Numbered from the stretch's first letter, positions 7,545-17,111 are shown. The stretch: 40,094 nucleotides of DNA from CAIVND01 sp035532075 (GCA_035532075.1 DATKRV010000029.1:1-40094); one strand, 5' to 3'. Notes: generated from the sequence alone by a model not told the origin. Translations and numbers: made by a program.

Positions 7545-10500
7545 TTCATCGCCGCGTGATGTTCTTGAATCGATATGACGGAGAGTCCGATGGACTTCCA
7601 ATCCCGGATCCCCTGCGCCGCGGCGCGCGCCGCGGCAACGGTCGTGACAACCGGAACATTGTGCAACGCTGCGGCACGGCGGAGATATACGCCATCCGCG
7701 CGCGGCCCGCGACCGCGCGGAGTATTGACGACCAATGTCACCAATCCGCTCGCAATCAGCGAGACGCCGTCAATCCACTCCGGATGTTCATCGAGCGATC
7801 CCACGAAGTCGGCTCCATCGCGAACCTCTCCCTCGCTCAACTTGGCGACGCGCGTTGCCACCGTCACGCCGTGCGATTCAAGGTAATTGGCAGTCCCATC
7901 GGTTGCGGCGATCGAAAACCCGAGTTCGCTGAAGGCCTCGGCAGCGAGCAGACCCGAGCGCTTGTCGCGATCGGCGAGTGAGAGAAACAGAGAGCCCGAT
8001 TCGGGGAGCGCGTTGCCCGCCGCGATCTGACTCTTTGCAAAGGCAAGACCAAACGTGCTCGCGATGCCCATCACCTCGCCGGTCGAGCGCATCTCCGGCC
8101 CAAGCAGCGCGTCGACCTCGGGAAAGCGATCAAACGGAAGGACGGCCTCTTTCACGCTCACGTATCTTGGCGCTGGCATGTCGACGAGCAGTCCCTCTTG
8201 GCGCAGCTCCTTGAGCGAGGCTCCAGCCATGACACGCGCCGCAATCTTGGCGAGCGGAACACCTGTCGCCTTGGCGACAAAAGGAACCGTTCGCGAGGCA
8301 CGGGGATTCGCCTCGATGACATAGACGCGACCCGACTGCACCGCGTACTGGACATTCATAGGACCGCGCACCTCGAGCGCGGCAGCAATCGCTTGGGTAT
8401 GGGAGATGATCGTCGCGATCGTCTCCGCGCTGAGCGTCGGTGGAGGAATCACGCACGCCGAGTCGCCGGAGTGGACACCTGCCTCCTCGACGTGCTCCAA
8501 AACCCCACCGATGAGCACCTCGCCCTCGCCGTCGCGCACCGCATCGACATCAACCTCGATCGCGTCTTCGAGGAATCGGTCGATCAACACGGGACGTTCA
8601 ACGGCGAGCCCTCCCTCGCGTCCGAGTGTCCCCGCGACGCTGCGAATGTCCTGATCCTTCGCAGAAAATCCGGCGATTGTCGCCATGGCCTCGGCAAGAC
8701 CGGCAGCGTCATAGACAATCTCCATCGCCCGACCACCAAGCACGTAACTGGGACGCACCAGCGCCGGATATCCGATCTCGTCGATAATCGAAAGCGCGCT
8801 GGCGAGATTGGTCGCCGTCGCTCCCGGTGGTTGGGGGATACGAAGCCGGCGGCAGAGCTGGTTCCACTGCTCGCGGTCCTCGGCGAGGTCAATCGACCTG
8901 GCCGAGGTTCCAAGGATGAGTTCCGGAGCAAGCCGCCCCGATAGCTTGAGTGGCGTCTGGCCACCAAGGCCAACGATCACCCCGACGATCTCGGCACCGG
9001 CACGGAGCTCCGCGTCGACGATGCCAAGCACGTCCTCCTCGGTGACCGGCTCAAAATAGAGCCGGTCCGAGGTGTCATAGTCGGTCGAGACGGTTTCAGG
9101 ATTGCAGTTGACCATGATGGTCTCAAAACCTGCCTCGCGAAGCGCCATGGATGCATGCACGCAGCAATAATCGAATTCAATGCCCTGACCGATGCGATTC
9201 GGACCCGAGCCGAGGATGATCACCCGGGGGAGTCCCCCGCGGCGCACCTCGTCCTCGTCTTCATAGGTCGAGTAGTAATACGGCGTCTCGGCTTTGAACT
9301 CGGCGGCACAGGTGTCGACGGTCTTGAATGTTGCAACGACACCATGACCAAGCCGAGCGGCGCGCACTTGGGACTCCTCGATTCCAAAGCGGTAGGAGAT
9401 CTGCGCGTCGGAAAATCCGAGCCGCTTGATCTTTCGCCACAGCGGTTCTGTCAGTGCCTCAAGCGGGGCCTCATGGTCGGCAAGATCATCAAGGAAACGG
9501 CGCGCCTCGACGATGCGACTCATCTGGTCGATGAACCATGGGTCGATCCGTGTCTCTCGACATACGGTCTCGGGTGATACTCCACGGCGCAACAGCGCCT
9601 CGATTTCGAACGGTCGATCCGGAGAGGGCACCGCGACCTTGAAAAGCAGCTCTTCGGTCGAGAGCAGATCGACCGACTCCTCTGCAGGATCACAGTTGAG
9701 CCCGAGACGTCCCTGCTCGAGCCCGCGCAACGCCTTTTGCAGGGACTCGGGGAATGTACGGCCAATCGCCATCACCTCTCCAACGCTCTGCATTCGCGTG
9801 CCGAGGCGATCCGTCGTCCCAGGAAGCTTCTCGAAGGCCCAGCGGGGTACCTTCGTCACGACGTAATCGATGGAGGGCTCGAAGCTCGCCGGTGTCGCCC
9901 TTGTGATGTCGTTGACGATCTCATCAAGGCGATAACCCACGGCAAGGCGCGCGGCAATCTTCGCAATTGGAAACCCAGTCGCCTTCGAGGCAAGTGCCGA
10001 CGAGCGCGAGACGCGCGGATTCATCTCGATGACGATGCGCTCTCCGGTGGCGGGATTCACCGCGAACTGGATGTTCGATCCACCCGTTTCGACACCGACG
10101 CGGCGAATCACCTTGAACGCGTCGTCGCGCATCATCTGGTACTCGACATCGGAAAGCGTCTGGGCTGGCGCGACGGTAATCGAGTCTCCGGTATGTACGC
10201 CCATCGCGTCGAAGTTCTCGATCGAGCAGACGATCACGCAGTTGTCCGCGTGGTCGCGCATCACTTCGAGTTCGTACTCCTTCCAACCGGCAATCGAGCG
10301 CTCGACGAGGATCTCGCTCACCGGACTCGCCTCGATTCCTTCGCGCGCTAACCGGTCGAACGTCTCGGCATCATTGGCGATCCCGGTTCCCTTGCCTCCG
10401 AGGATGAACGAGGGACGGACCATCAGCGGATATCCGATGCGCGTTGCGATTGCGATCGCCTCGTCGATGTCATGGGCGAATCCCGACTCCGGGGTCTTCA

Positions 10501-10921
10501 ACCCGATCTCGGTCATCGCCTCCTTGAAACGCTCCCGGTCCTCTGCAGTCGCGATCGCCTCGGTACTCGCGCCGATGAGTTCGACGCCGTACTCGTCGAG
10601 CACGCCATCCTCGCGCAGTGCCATCGCAAGGTTGAGCGCCGTCTGCCCTCCCATCGTCGGCAACAGCGCGTCAGGGCGCTCGCGGATGATGATCGCCTTC
10701 AGCACCTCGCGATCGAGTGGCTCGATATAGGTGCGGTCCGCAAGTTCTGGATCGGTCATGATCGTCGCCGGATTCGAGTTGGCGAGAATCACCCGATACC
10801 CCTCCTCGCGCAGCACACGGCAGGCCTGCGTCCCCGAGTAATCGAACTCACAGGCCTGTCCGATGACGATCGGGCCCGAGCCGATCACGAGTATCGATTG
10901 AATGTCCGTGCGCCTTGGCAT
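7541..10921 (-). CDS. carB: Carbamoyl phosphate synthase, large subunit
   Basis: Makes carbamoyl phosphate from ammonia (channelled from CarA), bicarbonate and two ATP, feeding pyrimidine and arginine synthesis. At 1126 residues it is full length. The N-terminal half begins SILVIGSGPIVIGQACEFDYSGTQ and the internally duplicated second half begins with VIILGSGPNRIGQGIEFDYCC. Both carry ATP-grasp signatures (MVRPSFILGGKGTGI and LVRPSYVLGGRAMEIVY) and the glutamate/asparagine sites EMNPRVSRSSALASKATG and EANPRASRTVPFVAKATG. The last part is the regulatory MGS-like domain. It starts 1 nt after the carA stop and overlaps pyrD by 4 nt. Confidence 0.98.
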   Translation of the reverse strand: MPRRTDIQSILVIGSGPIVIGQACEFDYSGTQACRVLREEGYRVILANSNPATIMTDPELADRTYIEPLDREVLKAIIIRERPDALLPTMGGQTALNLAMALREDGVLDEYGVELIGASTEAIATAEDRERFKEAMTEIGLKTPESGFAHDIDEAIAIATRIGYPLMVRPSFILGGKGTGIANDAETFDRLAREGIEASPVSEILVERSIAGWKEYELEVMRDHADNCVIVCSIENFDAMGVHTGDSITVAPAQTLSDVEYQMMRDDAFKVIRRVGVETGGSNIQFAVNPATGERIVIEMNPRVSRSSALASKATGFPIAKIAARLAVGYRLDEIVNDITRATPASFEPSIDYVVTKVPRWAFEKLPGTTDRLGTRMQSVGEVMAIGRTFPESLQKALRGLEQGRLGLNCDPAEESVDLLSTEELLFKVAVPSPDRPFEIEALLRRGVSPETVCRETRIDPWFIDQMSRIVEARRFLDDLADHEAPLEALTEPLWRKIKRLGFSDAQISYRFGIEESQVRAARLGHGVVATFKTVDTCAAEFKAETPYYYSTYEDEDEVRRGGLPRVIILGSGPNRIGQGIEFDYCCVHASMALREAGFETIMVNCNPETVSTDYDTSDRLYFEPVTEEDVLGIVDAELRAGAEIVGVIVGLGGQTPLKLSGRLAPELILGTSARSIDLAEDREQWNQLCRRLRIPQPPGATATNLASALSIIDEIGYPALVRPSYVLGGRAMEIVYDAAGLAEAMATIAGFSAKDQDIRSVAGTLGREGGLAVERPVLIDRFLEDAIEVDVDAVRDGEGEVLIGGVLEHVEEAGVHSGDSACVIPPPTLSAETIATIISHTQAIAAALEVRGPMNVQYAVQSGRVYVIEANPRASRTVPFVAKATGVPLAKIAARVMAGASLKELRQEGLLVDMPAPRYVSVKEAVLPFDRFPEVDALLGPEMRSTGEVMGIASTFGLAFAKSQIAAGNALPESGSLFLSLADRDKRSGLLAAEAFSELGFSIAATDGTANYLESHGVTVATRVAKLSEGEVRDGADFVGSLDEHPEWIDGVSLIASGLVTLVVNTPRGRGPRADGVYLRRAAALHNVPVVTTVAAARAAAQGIRDWKSIGLSVISIQEHHAAMK

Positions 10922-10922
10922 C

Positions 10923-12038
10923 TCAGGAGTTCCTCACGGGGGCGCTGGCGCGTCCCATCAGGCGGGCAAATTCTGCAAAGAGATACCGTGAATCATGCGG
11001 GCCAGGGCCCGCCTCGGGGTGATACTGCACGGAGAATGCGGCGATCTTTTCCGAGGCAATTCCTTCGATCACACCGTCATTGAGGTTTCGATGCGTGACG
11101 ATCGCATCGCGCAGGGAATCCTCGCCCACCGCGTACCCGTGATTTTGTGCGGTGACCTCTACGATGCCGCTCTCGAGCCGGAGTACGGGGTGGTTTCCAC
11201 CATGATGGCCAAAGGGGAGCTTGAATGTCATCGCACCGAGCGCGGTGGCGAGAAGCTGATGTCCAAGGCAGATACCAAAAATCGGAACGGCATCGAGCAA
11301 AGTGGTGATCTCGCGCACGAGATGCGACAGTGCAGCAGGATCTCCCGGGCCGTTCGAGAGCAAGACCCCGTCGGGGTTGCGGGCGAGCACCTCAGCAGCC
11401 GGCGTATTCGCCGGGACCACTTCAATCGTGGCGAGTTCGGAGAGACAGCGCAACATCGTCCGCTTGACACCAAAGTCATAGACAACCACACGCCGGGGTC
11501 CACCCTCGATGAAATAGGGTTCCTCCGTTGTCACCTCATCGACAAGATTCATGCCGGTTGTACCGACCTCGCGTCTCGCCGCAGCGAGGAGCTCTTCGAT
11601 CGGTGCAGAGCCAAATGCACACGACATCGCCCCGGCCTCGCGGATGTGTCGCGTGAGACGCCGAGTGTCGACACCCGTGATCCCCCCGACGCCGTGCGAT
11701 GTCAGAAACTCCTCGAGATCCCCGGTCGCGCGCCAGCTACTCGGCAACGTCGCGAGTTCACGTACGATGATGCCGCGACAGAATGGTCGAATACTCTCGT
11801 CATCAAGCTGAGTGATGCCGTAGTTCCCGATATGTGGGTAGGTGAACGCGATGACCTGTCCGGCATATGAGGGATCGGTGATGATCTCCTGATAGCCAGA
11901 GAGCGAGGTGTTAAAGACAACCTCACCGGTGGCAATCGAACGTTCGGAGCGCGCGATAGCGCCGATTGCCTCACCAGAGAACACGGTCCCATCCGCAAGC
12001 ACGAGAGCTGCACCGGTGCGGGTATCGAGAAAACTCAT
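10923..12038 (-). CDS. carA: Carbamoyl phosphate synthase, small (glutaminase) subunit
   Basis: Hydrolyses glutamine and passes ammonia to CarB. The N-terminal domain has LADGTVFSGEAIG and GEVVFNTSLSGYQEIITDPSY. The class I amidotransferase domain has LLSNGPGDP, the nucleophile elbow FGICLGHQLLA with its Cys, and the His-Glu pair in VQYHPEAGPGP. I place the start at the ATG at 12038, because GGTGGA lies 10 nt upstream; a GTG at 12053 adds five residues and cannot be excluded. The protein is 371 residues. It lies 39 nt after the pyrC stop and is tightly coupled to carB. Confidence 0.96.
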   Translation of the reverse strand: MSFLDTRTGAALVLADGTVFSGEAIGAIARSERSIATGEVVFNTSLSGYQEIITDPSYAGQVIAFTYPHIGNYGITQLDDESIRPFCRGIIVRELATLPSSWRATGDLEEFLTSHGVGGITGVDTRRLTRHIREAGAMSCAFGSAPIEELLAAARREVGTTGMNLVDEVTTEEPYFIEGGPRRVVVYDFGVKRTMLRCLSELATIEVVPANTPAAEVLARNPDGVLLSNGPGDPAALSHLVREITTLLDAVPIFGICLGHQLLATALGAMTFKLPFGHHGGNHPVLRLESGIVEVTAQNHGYAVGEDSLRDAIVTHRNLNDGVIEGIASEKIAAFSVQYHPEAGPGPHDSRYLFAEFARLMGRASAPVRNS

Positions 12039-12077
12039 CGCGGTCGGTTCCACCTCTCGTGTCCGGGGTCGTCAAAC

Positions 12078-13415
12078 TCAGCGCTGGGCCGTTGCATCTA
12101 TCACCACCGGCTCCCCGCGATAGAGGGTATGGCGCACTCTCCCGGTGAGGTCAAGGTGCGCGAACGGGGTGTTCTGGGATCGGCTGGCAATATCTTCAAG
12201 GCGGACGTTCCACCGCTCGCTCGGGTCGAACACGACGAGGTCTGCCCGGTTTCCCGTCGCGATCAACGGCGGGCCCGCACTTGCGACCCCGGCGATGCGC
12301 GCCGGATTCGTGCTGAACAGCGCGACGAGATCGGCAATCTTGATTGTTGGCGATTCAAGATCACCAGGCACTCTGAGGTTGGCGCGCGCGACGAGCTCTC
12401 CGTATGCGACGCTGAACGCGGTCTCGAGTCCGATCATCCCAGGGGGAGCACATTCAAAGGGCTCGTCCTTGGTCTCTGGCGAATGTGGCGCGTGATCCGT
12501 TGCGATCGCGTCGATCGTGTGATCGGCAACTCCCGCGCGTACCGCGAGCACGTCGCGAGCGGTGCGCAGCGGGGGGTTCACCTTGAAACGTGCATCGAAG
12601 GTGGCGACCTCGGCATGGGTAAGCGATAGATGATGCGGAGTCGCCTCAGCAGTGATGAGAAGCCCGTCGGCCTTCGCGCGACGAACAAGTTCGATCGCAC
12701 CCTCTGTCGATAGGTGCAAAAAGTGCATCGATGCGTCAAGATCTCGCACCAGAGCCAGGTCTCGCGCGACCATGACCTCCTCGGCACTCGAGGGCTGGCC
12801 GGGGATCCCGAGCGCCGAAGACCACCTGCCCTCATGCATCTGCCCTCCATGGGCGTGGACCTCGTTCTCGCAGTGCTGGGCGATCACCACGCCGAGTTCG
12901 CGCCCGACACGCAGAGCCTCCGCCATGAGCTCGTCGTCTTGAACGCCTCTCCCGTCATCGGTGAATATCCGAACGCCATGCTCGGCGATTTCGCGAATTG
13001 GGACAAGGCGTTCACCGAGCCGTCCGACCGTAATCGCGGCGGAGATCCCGACTTCACACAGCGTGTCGATACACAGCGCACGCAGATATTCGACCATCGC
13101 CGCCGAATCGATCGCGGGAATCGTATTCGGCATCGCAACAACACAGCGATATCCGCCAAGCGCGGCGGCGCGTGAACCACTCGTCACGGTTTCGGCACGC
13201 TCTCCGCCGGGCTCTCTGAGATGGGTGTGCAGATCAACGAACGCCGGCATGAGATAGCAACCCGACCCGTCAAGAACGAGGACTCGCGAAGGAACCTCAA
13301 GGTCGACAGCGACATTGGCAATGTGTTCACCGACGACATGCACATCTGCCCGCCTCTCGAGATTGCTCTCGACGAGAGTCGCACCCTTGATGATGATCTC
13401 GCGAGGTTCAGCCAC
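12078..13415 (-). CDS. pyrC: Dihydroorotase
   Basis: Cyclises carbamoyl aspartate to dihydroorotate; zinc amidohydrolase of the class I type. DLHTHLREPG (residues 61-70) supplies the two metal-binding His residues (H63, H65). Further signatures are VVAMPNT, VIAQHCENEVH, MHFLHLSTEGA, and ATDHAPHSPETK near the end with the catalytic Asp. The 445-residue length is normal. Its ATG overlaps the end of pyrB by 8 nt, indicating translational coupling inside the pyr operon. Confidence 0.97.
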   Translation of the reverse strand: MAEPREIIIKGATLVESNLERRADVHVVGEHIANVAVDLEVPSRVLVLDGSGCYLMPAFVDLHTHLREPGGERAETVTSGSRAAALGGYRCVVAMPNTIPAIDSAAMVEYLRALCIDTLCEVGISAAITVGRLGERLVPIREIAEHGVRIFTDDGRGVQDDELMAEALRVGRELGVVIAQHCENEVHAHGGQMHEGRWSSALGIPGQPSSAEEVMVARDLALVRDLDASMHFLHLSTEGAIELVRRAKADGLLITAEATPHHLSLTHAEVATFDARFKVNPPLRTARDVLAVRAGVADHTIDAIATDHAPHSPETKDEPFECAPPGMIGLETAFSVAYGELVARANLRVPGDLESPTIKIADLVALFSTNPARIAGVASAGPPLIATGNRADLVVFDPSERWNVRLEDIASRSQNTPFAHLDLTGRVRHTLYRGEPVVIDATAQR

Positions 13416-14400
13416 GACGGTTACCGATATCCTCGGTTGCCTCTCGCGAAGCGCCCAGCAGATGAAACAGCACCGCCATGCGCACCGGCACTCCGTTACG
13501 CACCTGGGCGCGAATCAGCGAATTGGGACCATCGGCAACTTGCGAGTCGATCTCGACTCCCCGATTGAGCGGACCGGGATGCATGATCAAAGCATGCGGT
13601 GCAAGCCTTTGCGCGCGCTCAACCGTGAGACCAAAGGTACGCCGGTATTCCCGGAGATCGGAGAGCCCCGCGTCAGCCATTCGTTCGCGCTGGATACGCA
13701 GCAGATAACAGACATCGGCACTTTCGAGCACTGAATCGAGATCCTCGGTCACCTTTTCGATCGGCCAGCCCTCGACGCTCACCGGGAGGAAATCGCGCGG
13801 TGCGACGAGAGTGATGCGTGCGCCGAGCGCGGAGAGGGCAAGTACATTCGACCGAGCAACCCGCGAATGGCGGATGTCTCCGACAATGGTCACCTGAGAG
13901 CCGCTCAAGTCCTCGGCGGATACTCCTCGTGAACGGCGGATCGCGTCGCGCAACGTGAATGCATCAAGGAGCGCCTGAGTCGGGTGTTCGTGCTGTCCGT
14001 CGCCAGCATTGACAACACACGCCTGGACCCACCTGCTCGCAAGCACCGCGGCGCCTGAGGATTGGTGCCGGATGACGATCGCGTCAACTCCCAACGCGTC
14101 GACCGTCTCAAGCGTGTCGCGCAGCGACTCGCCCTTTGATACCGAAGAGGATGAAATATCAACGCTCAGCGTGTCCGCGCTGAGGCGCTTCGCTGCCATC
14201 TCGAACGAGAGTCTTGTACGCGTGGACTTCTCGAAGAACACGGTCGCGATCGTCTTGCCGCGCAGTGCGGGTACCTTTGGCATCCGACGTGACGCGACTT
14301 CGACGAATGTCTCCGATTCGTGCAAGATCTCGAGGATGCCATCTCGGCCGAGGTCTTCAATGGAAAGGAGATTGCGCTGTGTCAGCATCTCTCCAGTCAT
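13408..14400 (-). CDS. pyrB: Aspartate carbamoyltransferase catalytic subunit
   Basis: Joins carbamoyl phosphate and aspartate. FFEKSTRTRLSFE (residues 55-67) is the carbamoyl-phosphate-binding signature; SVSKGESLRDT is the loop contributed to the neighbouring active site; GDGQHEHPTQALLD and MHPGPLNRGVEI complete the active site. The 330-residue protein is slightly longer than E. coli PyrB. No regulatory pyrI is present, as in other PyrR-controlled operons. Its ATG shares ATGA with the pyrR stop. Confidence 0.97.
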   Translation of the reverse strand: MTGEMLTQRNLLSIEDLGRDGILEILHESETFVEVASRRMPKVPALRGKTIATVFFEKSTRTRLSFEMAAKRLSADTLSVDISSSSVSKGESLRDTLETVDALGVDAIVIRHQSSGAAVLASRWVQACVVNAGDGQHEHPTQALLDAFTLRDAIRRSRGVSAEDLSGSQVTIVGDIRHSRVARSNVLALSALGARITLVAPRDFLPVSVEGWPIEKVTEDLDSVLESADVCYLLRIQRERMADAGLSDLREYRRTFGLTVERAQRLAPHALIMHPGPLNRGVEIDSQVADGPNSLIRAQVRNGVPVRMAVLFHLLGASREATEDIGNRRG

Positions 14401-15008
14401 CGCGGATCATCTCCGCTTCGCTCGGACACGGAGGTCTCGACAGCGGGTTCAACATCGCCGATCACGACGCCCTCCTCGCTCACCTTGACCATCTCGTTAA
14501 GACGCGTCGGAAGGTTCTTTCCGACGTAGTCGGGACGAATCGGGAGTTCTCGATGCCCGCGATCGACGATGACCGCGAGCTGAACCGCTCGCGCACGTCC
14601 ATGATCTGCCAGCGCGTCGAGCGCGGCACGTACCGTGCGACCGGTAAAGAGGACGTCATCAACGATCACGACGACGCGGTTATTGAGATCGATGGGTATC
14701 TCGGTACGCGACTGTGCGATTACCGGACGGATTCCGATGTCGTCGCGATACATCGCCACATCGAGCAGACCAAGGGGAATCGCAATTCCACTGATCTCGC
14801 GCAAGAGACCGACAAGGCGACGCGCCAAGGGCGCACCGCCGGCCTGAAGTCCGATGACGACAAGATCCTCTGCGCCGCGATTGCGTTCTGCGATCTCATG
14901 TGCGATCCGCACCAGAGCGCGCCGCAGATCATCGGAATTCATCACAATAGAGCGCGGAACAAAGGAACACCGAGATGGGCGTGCGGCTGCGCGCGCATCT
15001 TCAGTCAC
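14397..15008 (-). CDS. pyrR: Pyrimidine operon RNA-binding regulator / uracil phosphoribosyltransferase PyrR
   Basis: First gene of the pyr operon. PyrR senses UMP/UTP and binds pyr mRNA; many members also convert uracil and PRPP to UMP. The PRPP motif is VVVIVDDVLFTGRT (residues 112-125). The conserved N-terminal segment SIVMNSDDLRRALVRIAHEI starts before the internal Met, so a start upstream of that Met is needed. The GTG at 15008 is preceded by GGAGGA with a 3-nt gap, an excellent ribosome binding site. The total is 203 residues; the first 20 and the last 20 are not conserved. A PyrR-type RNA loop lies 12-33 nt upstream of the GTG. Confidence 0.96.
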   Translation of the reverse strand: MTEDARAAARPSRCSFVPRSIVMNSDDLRRALVRIAHEIAERNRGAEDLVVIGLQAGGAPLARRLVGLLREISGIAIPLGLLDVAMYRDDIGIRPVIAQSRTEIPIDLNNRVVVIVDDVLFTGRTVRAALDALADHGRARAVQLAVIVDRGHRELPIRPDYVGKNLPTRLNEMVKVSEEGVVIGDVEPAVETSVSERSGDDPR

Positions 15009-15019
15009 GGTTCCTCCAT

Positions 15020-15041
15020 GTCCGTACAGGCCTCACAGGAC
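15020..15041 (-). promoter_or_regulatory. PyrR-binding RNA stem-loop next to the pyrR ribosome binding site
   Basis: On the transcribed strand, CCTGTGAGG (15031-15039) matches the CCNGNGAGG core of the PyrR binding loop known from Bacillus (CCAGAGAGG). It is followed by a C, as in the consensus. Outer arms GTCC and GGAC (15038-15041 and 15020-15023) pair exactly. The element ends 2 nt before the Shine-Dalgarno (15011-15017). PyrR binding would therefore be expected to block ribosome entry, as described for mycobacterial pyr operons, rather than cause transcription attenuation. No terminator hairpin is seen in the leader. Confidence 0.8.
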
Positions 15042-15060
15042 CCGTTTCACGTACCGCTCC

Positions 15061-15090
15061 ATGCTAGCGACTCTCCGGGAGGACCGGCAA
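15061..15090 (-). promoter_or_regulatory. Candidate pyr operon promoter
   Basis: TTGCCG (15085-15090) and TAGCAT (15061-15066) are separated by 18 nt on the minus strand, a sensible sigma-70-type spacing. The predicted transcript starts near 15054 and has a leader of about 45 nt that contains the PyrR-type loop and the ribosome binding site. Confidence 0.5.
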
Positions 15091-15399
15091 GGAGATTGGA
15101 CGCGAGCCCCATCTGGCTCGAGATCTCGAAATGGACGAATTCGTCAGACTCTGCCGCCTGGACGACCAGATCCGACGCGAGGCACCGGCTCCACTGCCAC
15201 AACCCGCGAAGGAGGGGGTTCTGGCGCGAGGGCTCGGCTTAGCTACAAAGGCGCAGATCAAAAGGGGAGGGGGCGGGATCTGGATCCGTCACAGAAACGT
15301 CATAATTGAGCTACCAGGCGATAGGCTGGGGAAACTTGCAGAGGTTGCGCGGTCTTCGGGTTTGCCGAGGGGGTGGACCCACAAAGACAGGAGAGATAT
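15091..15399. other. Divergent intergenic region between pyrR and the peptide transporter
   Basis: No convincing gene. The left part is upstream DNA of the pyr promoter. On the plus strand, CATAAT at 15301-15306 is a possible -10 box for the transporter, but no good -35 accompanies it. The resulting leader (about 15313-15399) has short inverted repeats (CCAG/CTGG and GGGT/ACCC) that match no riboswitch I recognise. The leader ends with AGGAGAG four bases before the ATG at 15400. Confidence 0.5.
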
Positions 15400-17103
15400 A
15401 TGAATATTATGTGCAGACGCAGCAGGCTCCGCGCCGGAGCCGCATTTGTAGCTGCGGGGGTGACTGCGCTCGCGATGACCCTGAGCGCCGTCGCAACCGC
15501 CGGTGCGACAACAAAATCCCATCTCGTCGCGAAGAGCGCGGGTTCGAGCGTCGTCAATGTCGCACTCGATGAGACGTTCCCAGGGTTCAACGTCCTCACC
15601 TCGGCAGACAACAACTTTGACCTTGCCCAGATCATTGAGAATGTCTGGCCCGAGACGTTCATCACGACGAACAAACTTGCCCTGGTGATGAACAGCGACC
15701 TTTTGGTCAGTGCAAAGCAGACAAGCGCGAAACCTCAGACGATCGTCTACCAGATCAATCCCAAGGCGAAGTGGTCCGACGGGGTGCCGATCAGCATTGC
15801 AGACTTCATCTACAACTGGCAGGCCCAGAGCGGCCTACCGCAATACAAGGATGTCGGCGGAAAGCCCTTCGACGTCGCTACGACCGCTGGATACAGCCAG
15901 ATCAAGTCCATCACCGGTCATGGCAAATACGTCAAGGTCGTCTTCTCGACACCGTTCGCTGACTGGAAGAGTCTCTTTGGTCCGATGGTGCCTGCGCACA
16001 TCGCAAAGAAAGTCAGCTGGAACACTGGCTTCAACACCATCTCGAATGTCATCTCGGGCAGCTGGTACAAGATCGCAAGCTACTCGACGAACCAGTTCCT
16101 CGTTCTGAAGCGGAACCCGAAGTACTGGGGCGTCAACCCAGCGCTCTCGACGGTGGACTTCACCTGGGTCTCGACGGATGATTCGATGCCGACGGGTCTA
16201 CAAAACGGTGAGCTGAAGGTGATCAACCCAGCGTCGGTTACCCAGTCACTCATCGCCCAGGCCAACGCGGTGAAAAATACCGTGCACAAGACGATCGCCG
16301 GCCTAGAGTTCGAGCACTTTGACTTCAACGAGGCCAACCCGTATCTCGCGAAGGTGCAGGTTCGTCAGGCGATTGCCTATGGCACAGACCGCAAGCAGAT
16401 CATTGCGGACACAGTCGGATCGATCCTCCCGAGCACCCAGCCCCTCGGCAACCGAATGCTCATGCCGAACCAGCCGGGGTACGTCGACAACGGTGTGGCC
16501 TACACGAATGTGAATGTCGCGAAGGCCCGTTCACTTCTCGCAGGCCTTGGATTCAAGCTCGTCAACGGCTACTACGAGCCGAACTACGGGCCAGAGGCTG
16601 GACAGCCACTCACCCTGACGATCTCGTCGACGACGGGCAACTCGCTCCGCTCCGAGACCGAGCAGCTCTTCCAGGCGCAGATGGCGAAGGTCGGGATCAA
16701 GATCAACATCCAGAACTACGACGCGGCGACGTTCTTTGGGACCAACCTCCCAACCGGACAGTTCGACATCGCTGAGTTTGCCTGGGTCGACACACCATTC
16801 CTCTCTGGAAACCAGAGCATCTACTGCAGCTACAACCTCGGCACCCAGTGCGGATCCAACTGGAACCACTTCGCAAACGCGGCGGTTACCGCGCTTGTCA
16901 CAGCTGGTTCGGCGGCGATCCATCCCCGGTCGGAGATCATCGACTACAACCGTGCCGACGCGATCCTGTGGAACGACATGGTGACATTGCCGTTGTACCA
17001 GCGACCGCAGTACTTCGCCTGGTCCAAAAAGTACACCAACCTGCTCCCGAACCCATCGAGCGTGGGCATCACCTGGAACCTCAACCAGTGGGCGTTCCGC
17101 TAA
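15400..17103 (+). CDS. Peptide ABC transporter substrate-binding protein (SBP family 5)
   Basis: Extracellular receptor that delivers oligo- or dipeptides to the downstream permease. The ATG at 15400 follows AGGAGAG with a 4-nt gap; a longer frame from 15373 includes the ribosome binding site and is rejected. The N-terminus has positive residues, a hydrophobic stretch (about residues 12-32) and an Ala-rich cleavage region, so it looks like a Sec signal. The only nearby Cys (residue 5) precedes the hydrophobic core, so there is no lipobox. Family features include the early YQINPKAKWSDGVPIS segment, the FDFNEANPYLAKVQVRQAIAYGTDR block and the late NRADAILWNDMVTLPLYQ. The protein is 567 residues. 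It is separated from the permease genes by 123 nt containing hairpins. Confidence 0.93.
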   Translation: MNIMCRRSRLRAGAAFVAAGVTALAMTLSAVATAGATTKSHLVAKSAGSSVVNVALDETFPGFNVLTSADNNFDLAQIIENVWPETFITTNKLALVMNSDLLVSAKQTSAKPQTIVYQINPKAKWSDGVPISIADFIYNWQAQSGLPQYKDVGGKPFDVATTAGYSQIKSITGHGKYVKVVFSTPFADWKSLFGPMVPAHIAKKVSWNTGFNTISNVISGSWYKIASYSTNQFLVLKRNPKYWGVNPALSTVDFTWVSTDDSMPTGLQNGELKVINPASVTQSLIAQANAVKNTVHKTIAGLEFEHFDFNEANPYLAKVQVRQAIAYGTDRKQIIADTVGSILPSTQPLGNRMLMPNQPGYVDNGVAYTNVNVAKARSLLAGLGFKLVNGYYEPNYGPEAGQPLTLTISSTTGNSLRSETEQLFQAQMAKVGIKINIQNYDAATFFGTNLPTGQFDIAEFAWVDTPFLSGNQSIYCSYNLGTQCGSNWNHFANAAVTALVTAGSAAIHPRSEIIDYNRADAILWNDMVTLPLYQRPQYFAWSKKYTNLLPNPSSVGITWNLNQWAFR

Positions 17104-17111
17104 AAGGACAG

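Noticed and set aside
8198..8944. 248-codon open frame antisense to carB
   Set aside because: Shadow of the carB codon pattern in GC-rich DNA; composition rich in Arg/His without any family signature, and carB is intact on the other strand.
15313..15399. Riboswitch in the peptide transporter leader
   Set aside because: Short pairing segments exist but no conserved riboswitch core was recognised.
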